Positions 44,463 to 58,360 are shown, counted from the first letter of the stretch. The stretch: DNA of 64,000 bases from Trichinella spiralis (GCA_000181795.3 CM012953.1:17146335-17210334), one strand, 5' to 3'. Notes: generated from the sequence alone by a model not told the origin. Program-made: numbers and translations.

Positions 44463-47400
44463 TCATTTTAGCAAATTCATGTTCATTTGAATTATAAAAA
44501 AAAACAAACAAACCAGATTATGAATTTCTTCCAAATTGGCGTCAAATGTTCTGCTGTAGATGGGCTTTGCAATATCTTTGTCAATCCCGAAACCTGAAGC
44601 AGATGACGATGATGATGGCCGTTGATGAATATGCAAATCCATATGCTGCTGCAGTTCTTGATCGGACGACATTTCCACGTTTCTTGGCCGTTCATTACAT
44701 AAACAGCCCTGTTCGCCGGTGGTCAGTTTACGGCAGTTTGCAGATTTGGGTGAACTGAGATTTTGTTCGCTCATCGAAAAATTCGGCCGAAACTGATTTC
44801 CACCCGGTATTGCGCAAGAATTTGGCTTTGATTGCACGTGTTCATGCTTTTTGAGAAGATTTAAAATTTGCTTAATGTCACTGTTCAGCTTGTTTTCGAT
44901 GCGTACCAGATGTCTGCATGGGAAAAGAAGAAAATGTAAAAATAGGATTCCAAATTTATTATACAGTATCTGTATAAAATAGAAGATTACTTTTCTATTT
45001 CATCCAGGCGACTTTCAATAATCTCTTCTTTATTAGTATAGATTAAATTAGGTGTTTTAAAAGCGTCCGTCAAACCTGAAAATAGCTTTCACGAATTTTT
45101 TCTCAATAATTAAAATATTATTCAGCTGAAGAAAATGAACAAACTTGAACTTTTGTGGAAATGAAAAGTTTGCGACCCATCTACATCTACTACACCTTCT
45201 GCAGTGGCAAGCAATTTTCTCGGCGACACTGACGCACAAGGACTGCTGGCTTGATGATCTCTGTACAACAGATTTTGAACAGACTGTTGCTGCTCAGTGA
45301 TCGATGTTCTGCCGGATACTCGACGCAACAGTGGAGTTGTTTCAGTTAAAGTTTTCACTGATTTTACAACCGGATTCATTTGCTTCATTGGAAAAGAGTC
45401 TGAAATTCAAATACAATTAATATTCATATTCACAAATGGGGAAAAAAATAATCAACTTACTCTCTCTGTTAGCATTTATCTCTTCAGATGAAAATTCCAA
45501 AACATTTTCCGGCAGTTTTTTCTGCTTTGTCAAGCTGCACATTCTACTCTCAGGCAAAGAGACATCGTCCAATTCTCTGTCGCAGGTAGCATTATTTTGG
45601 TCTTGGCTTATTAAATTCTGATAACAAGGTCTCCGCCGACGGAGATACACTCTTCCATCTGATTCATAACCTGCAGCTTCTGAGCAAAAAAGATGTTTAT
45701 AATAATATAAAAAATACCCATACGTACGTAATAAAGTAAGAGTAAAAATTAATTTGAAAATTTAAATTATATCACATTAAAAGATAGATAGATATTAATA
45801 ACAATAATAATATTATTATTATTTAACGAATACATCAGTACAATAGGCAAACAATTTACCGCCATTCCCAAATGGTCCTGGCTTAAACATGTATGAATGT
45901 GGATTGTATAAGGTAGTGAGCAATGCGGTAGAGGACTCCTCCTAAAATGGAAGTTTCAATGTGAAAATTAACTTTAAAATATTTCTGTTAATTTTGAACT
46001 AAAGTGTCATGAACTTCACAATAAAATTTCCTCCATTATTATGTATCAATTACGCATTTCGCGATTGTCAAAATTGTAAAAGCAAAATTGAAAAACTTTT
46101 TTAAATTAAACCAAATTACATCTCGCAAATCATAGGAAACGACAAGATTCTGGCAAAAAGGTTCCGCAAATTCTGGATACATATCAAGCACACAGAGAAG
46201 ATCATCTCGAAATATTTTATGCAAATCGCAGTAGGTAAGTGCGCGTACATAGCTGGATGATTTTCCAACCGTAGAATGTAATAGAGGATTTTCACCAAAA
46301 ATATCCTCCTTTCCTGAAAATAAAATCAACATTTTTCATGGATCGCATTGCAAGTTTTAAAATAAAAGTTCCTACGACGGTCGCCTTGCTCACCTAAAAT
46401 AGACACTACCACATCGTCTTTTAGAATTTCCACCGATCCTCTTGCAATGAAATAAAGTGCAGTAAGAACGTCACCTTTGTAAACAAGCGTGTCACCAGGA
46501 GGAGCATGCGTAGTTCGGAATCTTAAAATACAGATGATTTGAATCAACGATTTTTGGAATACAAATCACAACCTTGATTTAAGTATTTAACTACCGCATG
46601 CTTAATGCTCGAAGACAACCGGGACTTGCTGCTTGGAACGCTGGACAGTTGTTGAGCAGCAGTCGATTCAAGTGAAGGCAAATGTCAGCCTGAAGGCACT
46701 CAGGAAATTGCTTCAATACCTGAACAATAATTTCTACATTAGACGACGTAGAATGGAATGGAAAGTTAAGCCAGAATTGACCATGTTCATATCAATCCCG
46801 TTTGTATACGTCCATGCATGTTGAAAAAATTCTTCGAGACGTTGACGAAGTGGATTTGGAACTTGATGAAATCGTATAAATTCTCTTAAACGATTCATCT
46901 CAATATGATATCGGGCAGTGCCAGAGTAGAGTCGTTGAATAATAGCCGAAACGTTTCCAAAAACGCTGGCATACATCAGTGCTGTAACGAATTGCAAATT
47001 AAACATACAGCATGCACTGAAACATCAAATGAATATATAAATATATATACAACACGGCACAAATCAATCGTGCAAAAAACGGTTTGTTTGCAATACGTTC
47101 GACTCCACATGCACTTTTAAACCAAACACATTCATTCATCAACTAAAAATATCAATTAAATAATGCAAATTAAAAATTAAAAAATGCAACAATGGATTAC
47201 CAAATTAAATTTTCATAATAATATTTTTATAGTTGTTTTACATTTCAATTGAAACATAATTTAATGATGAAACAACATTTTTTTTCATATTTGTCTTGTT
47301 GTGAATAATGAAATAAATGAAATGTGTTCCAGGTGTAAAGGAAAATTTGTATTCAGTTTCTACATGCTCAATAATTAAAAAAAATTTTCATAATAGCGCA

Positions 47401-47840
47401 AATAGTTTGAAAATTAACAATAAAAGTTTTAAATAAATAAATAAAAATAATTTTTTAAGAAGTATGCAAGAAAGCTGATCAAACAGCGGGTTTACAGAGG
47501 GTTTAAGATTTGTCAACTTACACCCTAACGTCATAATGCAAATGGAATGTATCTTTTCATAATCAGTATTTGGTGCGATGTTTCCGAAGCCAACGCTTGT
47601 CAGCGTTGACATTATAAAGTAGAGAGAGCTCACATAACGTGAATGCATACTGGGTCCACCTTGGCTTGTTGAGTTGACAAAAGGAATGTGCATTTGCATT
47701 GCTAAATAAATAGAAAAATACCTGCGCATAGCATTTTACACACTAATAAATAATTTAACTAAGTATGAAAGATTTTCTCCTTTTAAAAAATTATCATCAC
47801 ATTTCATAAAATTTCATCTTTGTGAATCATAACACAGCAT

Positions 47841-47880
<40 letters not shown>

Positions 47881-50800
47881 ATATCCCATAGCAATATATG
47901 TTTTAAAACAAATTTTTATGTTAAACAAGCTAATAAAACTTGCTAACAGTTAACCATGCAACTAAAATCACGACAAGATGCGTTGCACAAAACAAAAGAC
48001 GCAGCTTTTTCAATGCCATGGCAGTAAATGAGAATCAATTCGACAACACTTACATCCCAGAATCATCATAACTATGGTAAATATTTTCTCCGAGTCCGTT
48101 GTGGCGGACACGTTGCCAAAACCAATACTTGTGATGGTGCTGAGAGTAAAGTACAAAGCCGTCACGTAACGTGAACGCAGCGAAGGCCCGCCTGTCGATC
48201 CATTGTAAGGCGTTTGCAGATGATTTGCTGTAATCGTATTTTTATATTTCACAATTTCACTCACACAAATCACTTCGCAAATAGTAAATTTTTCATTGCT
48301 TGCTTTATCAATATTATTTAATCAACGTCAGCTAATTCAATTCTGTCTCTTGTAACAATAAAAAAATGCTTAATAATCCACAAACAACATTCTATCAAAA
48401 AGTTATCTGAAATTTTTATCTGATGAACCAGAGAAAAATTCATTCTTTCCCATGTTATAATAAAATTCAACTAACAGCCAACACAAAACATTTATAAGAT
48501 TGAAATTTTTGCAGTAATTATATACAAACATTTGGATTAAATTAAATGAAATTAAATTAGTACTCCAATCAACTACCAAAAAACATAAAAGTTAGTTATA
48601 TTTAAATTTTTCTCTTATAAAGTAATTTGAATTTTTTCTCCACTAAAATTTTTTGATTGCTTATATTGGACGAAGCTAATGTTTGAAATATAAACTATTT
48701 GAAATAACAGATTAGAGTTTGAAAAGGTTCAAAAATGTCTTCTTTGGAAATTAATCCTGAAAAATATGATGTTAAATATTTTTTTTAACATTTCAAGAAT
48801 TATTGCTCTTCCATTAATGTCATATAAATAGCATTTTTTCAAAAAAAAAAATAGACCGTTGAGAACGTGCATACCTAAATGATGAAGCCACGTGATGTTG
48901 TTGTCGACGTATGGAAGTTCAGCAGACCCTATTGCATACCAAATACAGGCCAACCAATGTGCAATCAGAGCAAACGTAGCCATCAGTAGCAAAAGAACAG
49001 CTGCTCCATATTCAGAGTAGCGATCAAGCTTGCGACATACCCGTACTAAACGTAAAAGGCGTGCTGTTTTCAGAAGACCAATTAAAGTTGTGGTCTAAAG
49101 TGAAAAACTTTATAAAATTACCAATTTAAGCAACATTAAAATCAACTTCAACATATTATTATGTGATTTTAGAAATATAATTCAAACAAGGTCAGGAGTA
49201 GCTGTTGTTGATTTTTATAGAATCCGAAAATTTTCAAATAATGCAACTAGCAAATATAAAATGAATCGGTTTAATCATAGAAAGTGATGAAAATTGGAAT
49301 ATTGAATCATTGAATAAAAGTTACCTCATCAGAGTTTGCATTGAACAGTAATAAATCAAATGGTACAGCCGCGACAACGTCGATGATAAACCAACCTTTG
49401 AAGTAGTGAATAGCGATCTTTCCAGGATGACTAACCACTTCGTCATTATCGTTGATGTAAGTGGTGCGAAAGTTTATTATTATATCCACAATGAACATGA
49501 TGTCAACAATCAGATCGACAACTTCCAAAGGATCATGATATTTATGTTGCCGTCTTGACACGCTTTCCTGAAGCAAAATTATTCACATTGAATTAATAAC
49601 ATATTTTTACAGAGTCTTTTACAAAAACGAACATAAACTGTTGAGTTTAATTATTCTAATTTAGATTAATATTGTTCTTTAAATAAAATGTTTCTGCTTA
49701 AAATAAATAAATAATATGTACGTATAGCTTACTGTTATTTATAATAAGTTAATAAATATTCTGTGCCCAATCTCAAGCAATAAGTTTCAAACATTGAATA
49801 AATCCTTTTATGAAAATATTTTCATTATTCCATATTCTCCATTTACCTTTTTTCATTATTATTTACTGATTACTAATAAGTAAAAGTTGAATAAATAACA
49901 AATAATGCAAATATTTGAATAAAAGTAACTGACCAATTTGATTTTTCAAATAAAAATCTTGAAGAAAATTTAAAAAAACTAAATTCAAACGTACACATAA
50001 AACGTGAATGAAAAAGTAACTTAAACTCGTTACGCTTAATACTCAGTGAAATTCACTTTTTCCCTAAATTATTGTTATCAAATTATTGTCAATCAAATTT
50101 AATTAATAAAAATTGAAAACACGCACGCACGCACGCACGCACGCACACACACATATATTTATTTATTTATATAATCATAGGAATTTCAAATTTCCAATGA
50201 TAAAAAATTTTAACAAATTTATTAACTCTAGTATTAATCTTATTCATTTCTTTCTCTTATAATGCAACAAAATATTTTTTCTTTAAAAAACTCTTCAAAT
50301 ATTAAAATAAAAATACATTTTTATCAAAATTTCACTTTTTCACTACTACCAACTAACATTACACGAGATTGTATTTTCAAATGTTAATCTGAATTAAAAT
50401 TGAAACATTAAACTGTATAATTTGAGAATTTAATAAACATTTTAAATTAAACACTATCACAACAATTACTCACTATTAATGCCATATATTTCACATAGTC
50501 CTATGCTTGAATTGCGGTGAACATGAATTACTTATTATTGCATTTGAAGTATTGTTCGAAAATATTTAAAACAATGATAAGCTAACAGACGAAATAAAAT
50601 TGTCATATTATACTTTTTGACCTTTTCTGAAGTACTGACAAATAAAAAAACAAAATAATAAATAATAAACTGCATTAGTTCAATAATATATAAAGTTATT
50701 TTTACAATAAATGTACTGGTGAAGGAAAGCATTTTGCAAAGCATAAATGTAATGCATATAAAAAATCAACTGGATTAAATTAAAATTCAGAGCAATTAAA

Positions 50801-53800
50801 ACGATTAGGCGATTCTTTTTGCCAACGAGAACAACACTGTGCTCAACGTGAATGAGAACAAGGTACTACAATTGAAAGTATAACATAGACGGATAAAAAT
50901 TCTTTTCAGCCGGACAGCTACATTTCGAGTAGCCCTACTGCAAGCATGTTGGGCTCTATCCGACGATAGAAATGTTGAAAGCAAATTTGTTTATGCTAGC
51001 TCGATAGAAAAAATCAATAAACGCGTGCGTATTGGTTCTGTCCTTTCAACCGTCAAACATTGAATGTAATGGCCATGCGTTGCATGCAGGATGTGGTCCA
51101 TTTTAACCTAATCTAATACGATGTATTAGGGTTGTTTAATTCTCCTCTCTACGAGTTGCATGTCTGTGAATGGAAGCAAAAACTGATTATGATTATTATT
51201 TATTAACCGGGCCCAGTGTGAATTATTCCGTTAAAAGAAAACCCTCACAAAGTGATGACAACACAACTGTAAGTGAAAATGCAATTTCAGCTCGTACAAT
51301 TGCCGCAGCTGCCAACAATTAAGTGGCGATTAAATTTCAATTTCAAAAGAAAATTAAATTTTTAAACGTTGAAAACAACGTACACCCCCACAAACATCAT
51401 TTCAATTCAATCACTTTTTCTTTTTGATTTTGAAAATTGAATTCAAATTCACGACAAGAACACCATTGAAAAAATTAGCCACAAATATTAAAAAGAAAAA
51501 GAAAAACATTATCTCAACTGCTATTTCGATTACTTTTCAATAATTATCATAGATAAAAATAATTTTGAATAAAACAAATGCTTCTTTATCTTATTATCGA
51601 GTAATTGCACGATAAAAAAACAGTGCCATTGTTCAGTTCAAATTGTGATTGATTTAGTATCAAAGAAGCTGCTTTATAATCATCGATGGTAAAATGGATT
51701 CTGATTCCCAAAGCAGTTTACAACTGTGAAATGGAATTTAATAATTATTTTGTGATGTAATTATTAAAAGATTGCAATTCGTGATTTATATTAAGGCATA
51801 TTTTTTTTAAATGAAAGCCTTATTTGAAATTTTTGACGGATGCGGTGAAATTGAAGAAGCTTAAAGCTGTTTGTTTGTTTATTTCGAATTATTTATCGCA
51901 TTATTTATGTGGATTGTTTGAAAATGAAACGAATTGATTTTCACAATTAAATTTCAAAAAGAAAAAACCAAAATCGAATGAGAAAATGGTGAAAAAAGTG
52001 ACAAATTTTACAAGCATCAAACAGCAAGTAGCACGTTTTGAAAAAGGAAATAAATGCTCCTTTCTTTCTTTCAATGGTGGCACATTTTCTATTGCTTTTT
52101 CAATTTAATAATTTCTTTTTATATCAAATGTTCATTGCAAGTTTCTTTTTATTTAATTCAATTTCATCTCGATGAAATCTTTATTTTTGATCAATTAGTC
52201 ACTTCACTCTAATTGACTTTACTTGATTAGATAGAATGAATTGCGTTCAGAAGTAACTTGCTTTCTCAAGTAAGTAAAGCTTTCTTATATTGTTGCTCAA
52301 AAGGGAATGCATTAATTTGTCCGTGCATCTTTGGTGAAAGTTAAATTGGCCATAAATTAGCATAGTGGACTTTCACAACTATTGGCATGGTAATTTCAAA
52401 AAAAGTTCCTTGAAAGCTCTCAAACTGTTGTTTAGTTACACAACCTTATGGTTGAGAAAATTTGCCCAACTACACACCAACAACAACTACAACTGCAGAG
52501 ATTTTGTTGCGTGGATCAGAATCGTCTTTTTTATCCTGTTATCCTGCTTGGTAAAAATAATCTTCTTCTTCTTCTTCTTCTTCTTATTATTATTATTATT
52601 ATTATTCTGCTTCTTCAAACAATGAATGAAATGCAAAAGCTTTCTGCATCAACTGACAGCGGACAATATGAATGAATGAGAGATGAATTTTTCACTGATG
52701 CATATATTGAAACACCGTTCCGTCTGCTGATAATTTATCACAACAATTCTTCTACGTACGTCAATTTTAAACCTTTTTACCCTACTGAATCATGCAATAA
52801 TTAAAAAATCAACCACTGCGAAGCTGCGAAAATTTTTCCCTTTCTATTTTACCCCTTTCTGATGACAAATTTCTTCAATTCTTTGAAAATTTAACCAACC
52901 AAAATATTAATTATGAACACAAATGATTGTTTGAAACTGCTTGTTTTCTGTACAACGTATTTTAATAATTTAAATTGCATTGTAAATCGTCGCTTATGTA
53001 AAACTTATGTTGAACATTTTTCAAAACTATTCATACATGCGGTCAAATAATAAAACGTCTAAATATTTATTGGTTTTCTTTTCCATTTTCCCAAATAATA
53101 TATTATCATATCAAGTTGCTGAACTGATGATAAAAGAAAAAACCACTGCAACCAAGCATTTAAATGAATTATTCAGTGATATCTGGAAAACTTACTAAAG
53201 AATATGCTGCTTCGTTAACGCATTCTACAAATGTTTCCAAATTTAATTTTTATCTTTATCGCAGATCACGTATATTTAGACAAGATGCATTAGCTGACGT
53301 CAAAGATTAAATTGCAAAAATCATCCTGATCGTTCTCGTTTGACTTCAACACTTCTATTTATTTATTTGTTTGTTTGTTTGTAAAGTTTTTTTCCTTTAT
53401 ATAATTAGTAATTTTGAAAGTCTCAGACGTAAGAAGAAATTAAAAATCAACACACTTCGTATTGGTAACAGATGTGTTTGAAAAATAGGAGTAAATTTTA
53501 AATTAAGTGATAACTGAAGATATTTATTCGAAAGTAAGTTGAACAATAACTTTACACGCATTATTGGTCTCATTTATTTAGCAGCGATTTTCAAGAAACA
53601 GTCTGGAAAATCGAGTAGCAGAAAAAAAAAATGTTTTCTAAGAGATTCAGCGAAAATTTGAACAAAGCCCTTCAGAATTTCGAAGCAAAAGGGAACTAAT
53701 TTTTGAAAGCTAACAGAAAACAAAATACGACGCTCAGTTCGATTTGTTAAATTAAAATTTCTAAACATTGCACGTCATAAAGCAGCGGTTCGGCTATTTG

Positions 53801-54720
53801 AAAAGATAACTGACACGCTGCCCACAGTTGTAATGTTTTCACTGTATTGACCAAAAATGCCCCAGTGGAGTTCTAACAGTCGGAATGCTATCATCAGACA
53901 TGCCAATTTCCTTTGGCAACTTACCGCAAATGTCGAATCTGCAAGGTTGGAATGATTCCCGTAGGACAAGCAGAAAAAGATGCATGTTCCTCTTGTCAGA
54001 TATTAAATACATGCCGAATGGCAGATAACAAATGGCCTTATCACTTATGTATAAAACGTGACTTCCAAAAACTTCGGTATTTGTCAATAAAACAAACAAT
54101 TTATAATATACATATAAAATACAATGCAATTCAATTCAATTATCCAGTAATTATTACAATAGAAGTGATTGCGTAATTTATTCTATGTTACTGATATAGA
54201 TTTTTTTAACAAAAATTGTTTTACCTCTCTGAGCAAAAATGCGGCAACGTAGGGTGTAAATACGGCGGTATAGATTACTAACAACAATATGATCCAATCC
54301 CAAACTGCTTTGAAAGGTGAATAGTGCAAAATTGTACAGTGGTTAATGCGTGCAGGCTGCAGCTTGTGTTCCGGTAAAACATCAGCCCCTAATGATAGAA
54401 CCTAAAACAAAGAAAAACAAATTCATCAAATGATGATCACTTATACAACAACAACAACAACAATAATAATAATAATAATAATAATAATAGTAACAGATCT
54501 ATAAGAAGATTCAGTATTTATTACTCTTTTTATAATTCAACTGATGGTTGAAAAATAACAATTATAAAACACCTACTAAAGATCTGGATCTAAATGATTT
54601 GAGAGTTTGCGAAGAATGATGCTTTTGATGAGCTGCATAAGAAAGGGATTTCGGCGAGAAGCAATTTTGTTTGAATTGCCCCGCGTTTGCAATACTTTTA
54701 CGACAACGATTCGTAGCCAT
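44463..54720 (-). CDS. unc-103: Erg-type voltage-gated K+ channel (KCNH, UNC-103 class)
   Basis: Repolarising channel of muscle and neurons. Exons (5' to 3'): 54,720-54,577; 54,401-54,225; 49,567-49,325; 49,094-48,875; pore A 48,227-48,054 or pore B 47,701-47,522; 46,981-46,782; 46,719-46,595; 46,521-46,394; 46,313-46,120; 45,941-45,860; 45,679-45,461; 45,399-45,196; 45,075-44,991; 44,913-44,463. The frame closes with either pore: 881 or 883 residues. Landmarks: [13 protein letters not shown]1 ([20 protein letters not shown]), S2-S3 ([20 protein letters not shown]), S4 ([20 protein letters not shown]), S6 ([20 protein letters not shown]), C-linker, cyclic-nucleotide-binding-homology domain ([28 protein letters not shown]), then a coiled coil ([20 protein letters not shown]). 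Only 48 residues precede the conserved region, so no PAS domain in this form. Intron 2 is 4.7 kb. Upstream alternative first exons beyond the window are possible. Confidence 0.95.
47522..47701 (-). CDS. unc-103: Erg pore exon B (alternative to A)
   Basis: 180 nt, phase 1 at both ends. Acceptor ATTTAG|CA, donor T|GTAAGT. It encodes another full pore: turret [17 protein letters not shown] (glycosylation site NST), helix [13 protein letters not shown], filter [11 protein letters not shown] and S6 start [13 protein letters not shown]. It keeps VGFGN as vertebrate ERG does, but differs in turret, post-filter loop and S6 entry. Lying 352 bp after exon A with the same phases, it is best read as a mutually exclusive duplicate. 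Confidence 0.88.
47841..47880. repeat. (TA)n palindrome between the two pore exons
   Basis: CC, then 18 TA/AT units, then GG: a 40-bp perfect self-complementary tract in the intron that separates pore exon A from pore exon B. Confidence 0.9.
48054..48227 (-). CDS. unc-103: Erg pore exon A
   Basis: 174 nt, phase 1 at both ends. Acceptor ATTACAG|CA, donor T|GTAAGT. It encodes the turret ([15 protein letters not shown] with an N-glycosylation site NGS), pore helix ([13 protein letters not shown]), filter [11 protein letters not shown] and S6 start ([13 protein letters not shown]). It is the closer match to vertebrate ERG, apart from Ile in place of Val just before GFGN and SATTD for SPNTN. Confidence 0.9.
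49568..54224 (-). other. unc-103: Erg intron 2 (4.7 kb)
   Basis: AT-rich with scattered short frames and no supported exon. It contains an ACGC/CGCA tandem run at about 50,120-50,152, a CTT then ATT run at 52,562-52,607, and a GC-richer patch at about 50,820-51,290 with short palindromes (AGCCC...GGGCT near 50,930-50,975; CCTAAT...ATTAGG near 51,103-51,130). The patch may be an old element or an internal promoter; no second first exon could be shown. Confidence 0.5.
54446..54488. repeat. (ACA)n(ATA)n microsatellite in Erg intron 1
   Basis: About six CAA units followed by nine AAT units between Erg exons 1 and 2. Confidence 0.85.
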
Positions 54721-55204
54721 TATCCGCACGTGGAAGTTACTTTCAACTGTGACGGTGGATAACGGTTAATCCCGTCAGACGATTAAGCTGGCTAAAGTCG
54801 CCAATGACGACATCGATTACAATTCAGAAAACGTTGTTCATTGACTTGAAAAACTTTACAAATCATCTTCCAATACATTTGCACATGCACCAACGGATCT
54901 GTTAAGCTGAGCGACCAGAAATATTCATGCTTTGATGGAAGCAGGAGTGCTAATGGCTGACGCATACAAACGCGCAGAGAAGAAGGTCTCAAAGAAACTA
55001 CAAAATCGATCGCCACTCACTACGGATAGAAACGATCTATTTCCTCTCCGGTTGCAATGCAAACCACAAACAAGGGTAAAATGGAACCAAATGCAAACAC
55101 AGAAAGCGGGTGGCCAACCAACCGACCGACCGACTGACAATAGCCATCACTTACAGCAGCAAACAACGTTTGGCAATAGGCTGGCCAACTGCTAACATAC
55201 ACAT

Positions 55205-55239
<35 letters not shown>

Positions 55240-55497
55240 CATACATATGATAGCCAGCAAAAAAAATGGATTCCATCGAAATTATCATCAAACAGCCACA
55301 TTTCAACATCACGTTGCAGAATAAGTTTTTATGCAAAAGAAGAAATTGTGAAATGATTTGTTTTTTATAATTAAATTTACATGCTTTATTTTCTTTCCAA
55401 TTGGCTTTCATTTAGCTTTTTCTCATACAACATGTGTTCCGTTTTCTGCTTCTTCGCGAGACAATGTTTTATTTTCTTGAATACACTTTATTGAATT

Positions 55498-55538
<41 letters not shown>

Positions 55539-58360
55539 GACAAAAAAACTGAAACTACAATTTAAAATTATATCCAACATTTCTCAGCTGGCGTCAATAA
55601 TAACTCAAACCATTTAAACAGAACCAAAATTGAGTGTTCATTATTTAAAAAGACCGGCAATTACAGGTAGCAGCACATTTATACCTAATCGAATTGTAGA
55701 CTATAAAATAACATTTGATATTTCATTGATTCACTTTTAAAAATGCTTGTTAGAATATCGTAGAAAACTTTAAACAGCAGCTTTAGCATTTATCAAATGC
55801 ATAAATAAAAAGTAAATATTCATATGCATGTTTGACTATTTAGTTATTTCGAACAAAATTTTCAAATAAAAATTCTTGTGTAATTCACATTTAACAGCAA
55901 AGTTATTACAAATTTTTCTCACCAACTATTTCACTGATAAACAGACAATATGCTATTTGTCAGCAGTTTATTCATAACAATTAATTGAATGATAATCATT
56001 CAAAAATGAAAATAATTTATTTTATTATTAATTTAATATAAATAAAGAAAAAATAACATATGAAAATTTCCCTTGTTCGCTCAAGTAATGCACATTGAAA
56101 CAAACATTGCACAGAATAAAATCAATATATTTACTGAAAAAAAGTGATATTTTGAATTTTCTACATATTTTTGCACCGTATAAATAGAGAGTGAATCCAT
56201 TTTTTTGAATTTGAATTCAAAATGATAAAATTATAACAGTCACACATCTCATATTTTTCATAAGTATATACAGTTTTACTGTAAAGGTATTTCAGAAATA
56301 TTTGTCTAAAATTTCAGTAAAGAATTTGGCACCAAAAAATTTCACTTCTACTTCAGACACAAATTGAAGCAAAAAAACAAAATGAATAAATAAATAAACA
56401 TCATCAATAAAACACTATTCAAGTTATAACTTGAATCACTATTGTAATTATTGAAATATGTTTACTCAGTTTGCATTAAATTAAATTTAATTTAATTTAA
56501 AGGACAAAAATTTTTAATTTAAGATGACAATGATTATTCATTTCATGGTATTTCAGCGAATTTTTGGTTTTTTAAATCAAATAAGCAAATCAACTTGCAA
56601 AATTAATAAAATGTAATCGAATGCATTTTTCGTACGGTGAAGCTTAAATGCACAATTCAATTTACAAAAACTGCTTTCATAAAAAAAGAAATGTTTAACA
56701 CAGCGAAGAGAATAATAACATTTGGCTTTTAGTTGTCTATTTTATTTACTATAAAAACTCAATTTTGAAGTAAAATTTCATTTTAAAATGCAGAAATTCA
56801 ATTAAACAACAATATTTACAAAAAGATGATTAGAAATCGCAATTAAATTTACAATAGAAAAAAAATTTATTTCACAATATTGAATTTTTAGATTTACAAA
56901 AACAGATAAAAACTGCATTCAGTGGAGAGAAAATTCCTTTACAGCAAATCCGTTTCCATTTTAAAAATTCATTTCGTTTTTTGAACCACAAAGCCAAAAA
57001 AAACAACTTGACAGTCATAATTTCTACACACTGACCATCTTTCTTGTTTAAAAAAACGAAAAACAGAAATATTCAAGAACAATTCGATTTTATTTAAAAA
57101 ATTTAAAATCCATATCCTTTTCAATTATTTTTTTCAAAATGGTAATTTAAAAAGTGAAAAATTCCACTCATTTCAAAGATTACAAAAGCTTAGGAAAAGT
57201 TTTGTAAAAAAAAGTTTTAAAATATTAATCTTCCACAGAAAAGTTTTTTTTTTCAAATATGACGTCAGATCAAAAGTGGCATTTCACTAATTCATTGTTA
57301 TAAATGCTCATCCTAGAAGATTATAGATTTATTTTTGTTTTTTTTTTGAATTTGTCAAGTTGACATTCATACGATACAGTAAACCAGAATCACGTTCAAA
57401 TTTATACGCTTCACACAGTTTTGTGCAGAAGAAAAATCATGTTTACAAGTAGAAATATCGTTAATTATAAAAGAAGGAATTAAGATTTAATTGGACTTTC
57501 TTCTCGTACTTCCACTACACTTTCAGAAGAGAGTGCAATTTTCAAAATAAAATTTACAGTGCATACAGTTGTTCAACTATTGTTCATCTGCTTCATGATA
57601 ATTTTTCACTGTTCATAATATCCACTAATAAGAAAAATCAAACGAATATTAATGAATAACAAATGAAAAATAATATTAAATAGCTTAGCATGAAATTTTG
57701 AAAATAAATAAATTTCACAAAATGAAATTCTTCGCTTGAACAGTAAAAAATAATGTAAAACCAAACCATTTTATTTTGAAAAAAATTCAAAACTCAAATT
57801 GCACATACACACTGTATACATCATTTTTACAATTCTGAGCAATTATAAATGTATACTTTTAAATAAAAAGATGTTTAAGATGGTTTTTTAAAGTTCAAAA
57901 AAAGAATATTCTAAAATCACGTTCAATGTTGAATAACTTGTACATGCGCATCCGAAATGTAAATTTTTACGCATCAAGAAAAACTTGTTATTTTAATTTT
58001 ATTTTATAAATTATTTTATCGAATTTCAAATATAATGGCATTGTCCAATCGAGCGAATAATTTCTGCCTGTGCAATATTCAAATTTCCAGAAATTCTTGT
58101 TTATGTATATTCAGGTGTTGTTTTGAATGCTTTTATGAATAACATAAATGAGAAGAATAATTTTGCGAATAAAATTTATGTTCGTATTGCAAAATATGTT
58201 GCGTTTGTTTCAATTTCACGAGTGGGCATAATTTCAATTTTAAATGGCCAATAAATTTGCAATAATGTTGTTAGCAAAAGCTAGATTTGAGAAATTATAA
58301 CTAATACTTTATTTATTTTTGAAAAAAAGTATAATGTTAAACTTAAATTATACATATCGT
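54721..58360. other. Erg 5' flank
   Basis: The stretch 54,721-55,190 is GC-richer and directly precedes the Erg ATG, so it probably holds the promoter of the short isoform. Beyond it is AT-rich DNA with a CA/TA microsatellite (55,195-55,247) and a CTA repeat (55,498-55,538). Overlapping short frames on both strands between 54,800 and 55,400 are not recognisable. Confidence 0.45.

Noticed and set aside
50120-50152. Tandem repeats considered as a CRISPR array
   Set aside because: A plain ACGC/CGCA microsatellite in a eukaryotic intron; no spacers and no cas genes.
50820-51290. tRNA- or element-like hairpins in Erg intron 2
   Set aside because: Short palindromes only; no tRNA fold, no long inverted ends and no target duplication.
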